Part shown: one piece after another, positions 7,082 to 7,911 of the stretch
Position numbering within the stretch: position 1 is the first letter of the stretch
How the letters are laid out: the number at the start of each line of letters is the position of its first letter
Source of the DNA: Pseudomonadota bacterium
Lineage (GTDB): Bacteria; Desulfobacterota; Syntrophobacteria; Syntrophobacterales; Syntrophobacteraceae
Direction: 5' to 3'
Length of the DNA: 7,911 nt
Assembly (NCBI GenBank): GCA_023442755.1
Contig: JAEZXS010000365.1
Span: forward strand, 1-7,911
Program-made: the position numbers and the translations under genes
The notes under the pieces: generated by a model
Told to the model about the DNA's origin: nothing
The model's input: only the letters and a program-made list of their open reading frames with translations
Databases searched by the model: none

Positions 7082-7911
7082 GCGGATCGCCCCTGGTAAT
7101 CGTATGCACCTGCCACGGCACCTTGAGCAATACGCTCCCTGAAAAAGCGCTGAAAGAGGGCATTGCAGGGCGCTGTTCCCGGACCGAAGTCGAATTCCTC
7201 CCGTCCTTGTGCGGTAAAAACGACGTTGACGCCCTTTCCCGAATCATCGCGGAACGGCAGCCCGGCACCGTTGTCATTGCAGCCTGCTCTCCCTTCGCAA
7301 AGGGCCGCGCCGTCCTGGACGGCCTTGCCGGACGCGGCTGCGCCGCGCCGGCTGCCCTGGTCGACATTCGGGAAGGCTGCGCGTTCATCCACGCCAACGA
7401 TCCCGATGCGCCTGCCAAGGCAATAGACCAGATATGCATGGGGCTTGCGGGCCTTACATGCAGCGAACCGAGCCGAAGACCGCCCATTGAGACCGTTCGA
7501 CGCGTCCTGGTGGTCGGGGCCGGTCCCGCAGGCCTTGCCGCCGCGGGAATTCTTGCCCGGCTGGGGGTGGCGGTAACCCTCACCGATCGGCTGGCGCGCC
7601 CGGGGGGCCTACTGAACCAGATCGGCAGGCTGTTTCCCTCCAATATTTCGTCCGCGGACTTCCTGGCGCCGCTGCTGGCCGATGCGGCGCATCCAGCCGT
7701 CGACTTTCTCCCGAAAGCGACGATAACCCGGATAGAGGGCGACCCCGGCAATTTCACGGCGTACCTGAGTCGCGACGGCCAGGAAGCGGCTATCGAAGCG
7801 GGTGCGGTGATCCTGGCCTGCGGGGCGCTTCCGGTCCTGCCGGAAGGCCGGTTTCGCGCGGGAGAGCTGCCGGGCGTCCTGAGCCAGCTGGAACTGGAAA
7901 CCCGGCTCAAG
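7078..7911 (+). CDS. Second HdrA-like protein, N-terminal part (3' end outside window)
   Basis: The ATG at 7078 overlaps the previous stop codon (ATGA), with GGGAGG at 7066-7071 as ribosome-binding site, so translation is probably coupled. The visible 278 residues start with the HdrA N-terminal domain that the preceding protein lacks: VIVCTCHGTLSN (C10, C12), C45, VVIAACSP (C70), and DIREGCAFIH (C101), which matches the family's NIREqCsWVH block. A linker leads to an FAD Rossmann motif (GAGPAG at 147-152, ARPGGLLNQI, and ACGALPVLP as the ATG-like closing motif). Where HdrA proteins usually have a Cys pair after the FP motif, this one reads FPSNIS (186-191) with no cysteine. The frame is open at the right edge, so the inserted and C-terminal ferredoxin domains cannot be judged. 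It is probably a cytoplasmic partner of the short HdrA-like protein, forming a pair or a larger Hdr-type complex. Confidence 0.88.
   Translation, partial: MSGSPLVIVCTCHGTLSNTLPEKALKEGIAGRCSRTEVEFLPSLCGKNDVDALSRIIAERQPGTVVIAACSPFAKGRAVLDGLAGRGCAAPAALVDIREGCAFIHANDPDAPAKAIDQICMGLAGLTCSEPSRRPPIETVRRVLVVGAGPAGLAAAGILARLGVAVTLTDRLARPGGLLNQIGRLFPSNISSADFLAPLLADAAHPAVDFLPKATITRIEGDPGNFTAYLSRDGQEAAIEAGAVILACGALPVLPEGRFRAGELPGVLSQLELETRLK

Noticed and set aside
6831..7910. Long antisense open frame opposite the HdrA-like genes
   Set aside because: It opposes two genes with strong HdrA signatures. The translation is Arg/Ser/Pro-rich low-complexity sequence typical of shadows.
1..7911. tRNA, rRNA, CRISPR array, insertion sequence or attachment site
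   Set aside because: I saw no regularly spaced repeats, terminal inverted repeats with a transposase, or recognisable structural RNA on either strand.

Overview
The window reads as a chromosomal piece of a GC-rich anaerobic bacterium. An HdrA-type flavoprotein pair, an aldehyde:ferredoxin oxidoreductase (AOR) family enzyme and Tat-exported polyferredoxins all point to an anaerobe. A sulfate-reducing or syntrophic member of the Desulfobacterota (Syntrophobacter-like) is my best guess, but this is inferred from gene content only. All six recognised genes lie on the + strand, and both edge genes are cut by the window.

Layout. (1) Positions 3-1910 hold the 3' part of a VIT + VWA protein with a low-complexity linker and a C-terminal AgmX/PglI-type domain. 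A strong GC-rich hairpin follows at 1929-1957. (2) Positions 1911-2429 are a non-coding gap, conspicuously AT-rich between about 2040 and 2290. It carries two exact 9-bp inverted repeats that abut each other and several weak promoter-like elements. (3) Positions 2430-4990 hold a Tat-signal polyferredoxin with four [4Fe-4S] sites. An AOR-family pterin (W or Mo) oxidoreductase follows 5 bp later behind a perfect Shine-Dalgarno sequence. (4) Positions 4991-5128 are a 138-bp gap with a GC hairpin and a 10-bp-phased direct repeat. (5) Positions 5129 to the right edge hold a second Tat-signal polyferredoxin (MauM/NapG type, four cluster sites), a 415-aa HdrA-like FAD/Fe-S protein starting 3 bp later, and a second HdrA-like protein in ATGA overlap with it, running off the window.

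How the genes may work together. The AOR subunit would oxidise an unidentified aldehyde or reduce an unidentified acid at a bis-pterin metal centre. Electrons would pass through its own cluster to the four-cluster partner just upstream. The second polyferredoxin and the two HdrA-like flavoproteins suggest a route to an Hdr-type, possibly bifurcating, flavin module. The partners resemble the E. coli YdhY/YdhV pair and, in overall logic (Fe-S subunit, tungsten subunit, roughly 45-kDa FAD subunit), the AorABC enzymes. The addition of Tat signals and tandem, complementary HdrA halves is unusual. The two Fe-S proteins look exported while the HdrA-like proteins look cytoplasmic, and that unresolved topology is the most interesting point of the window.
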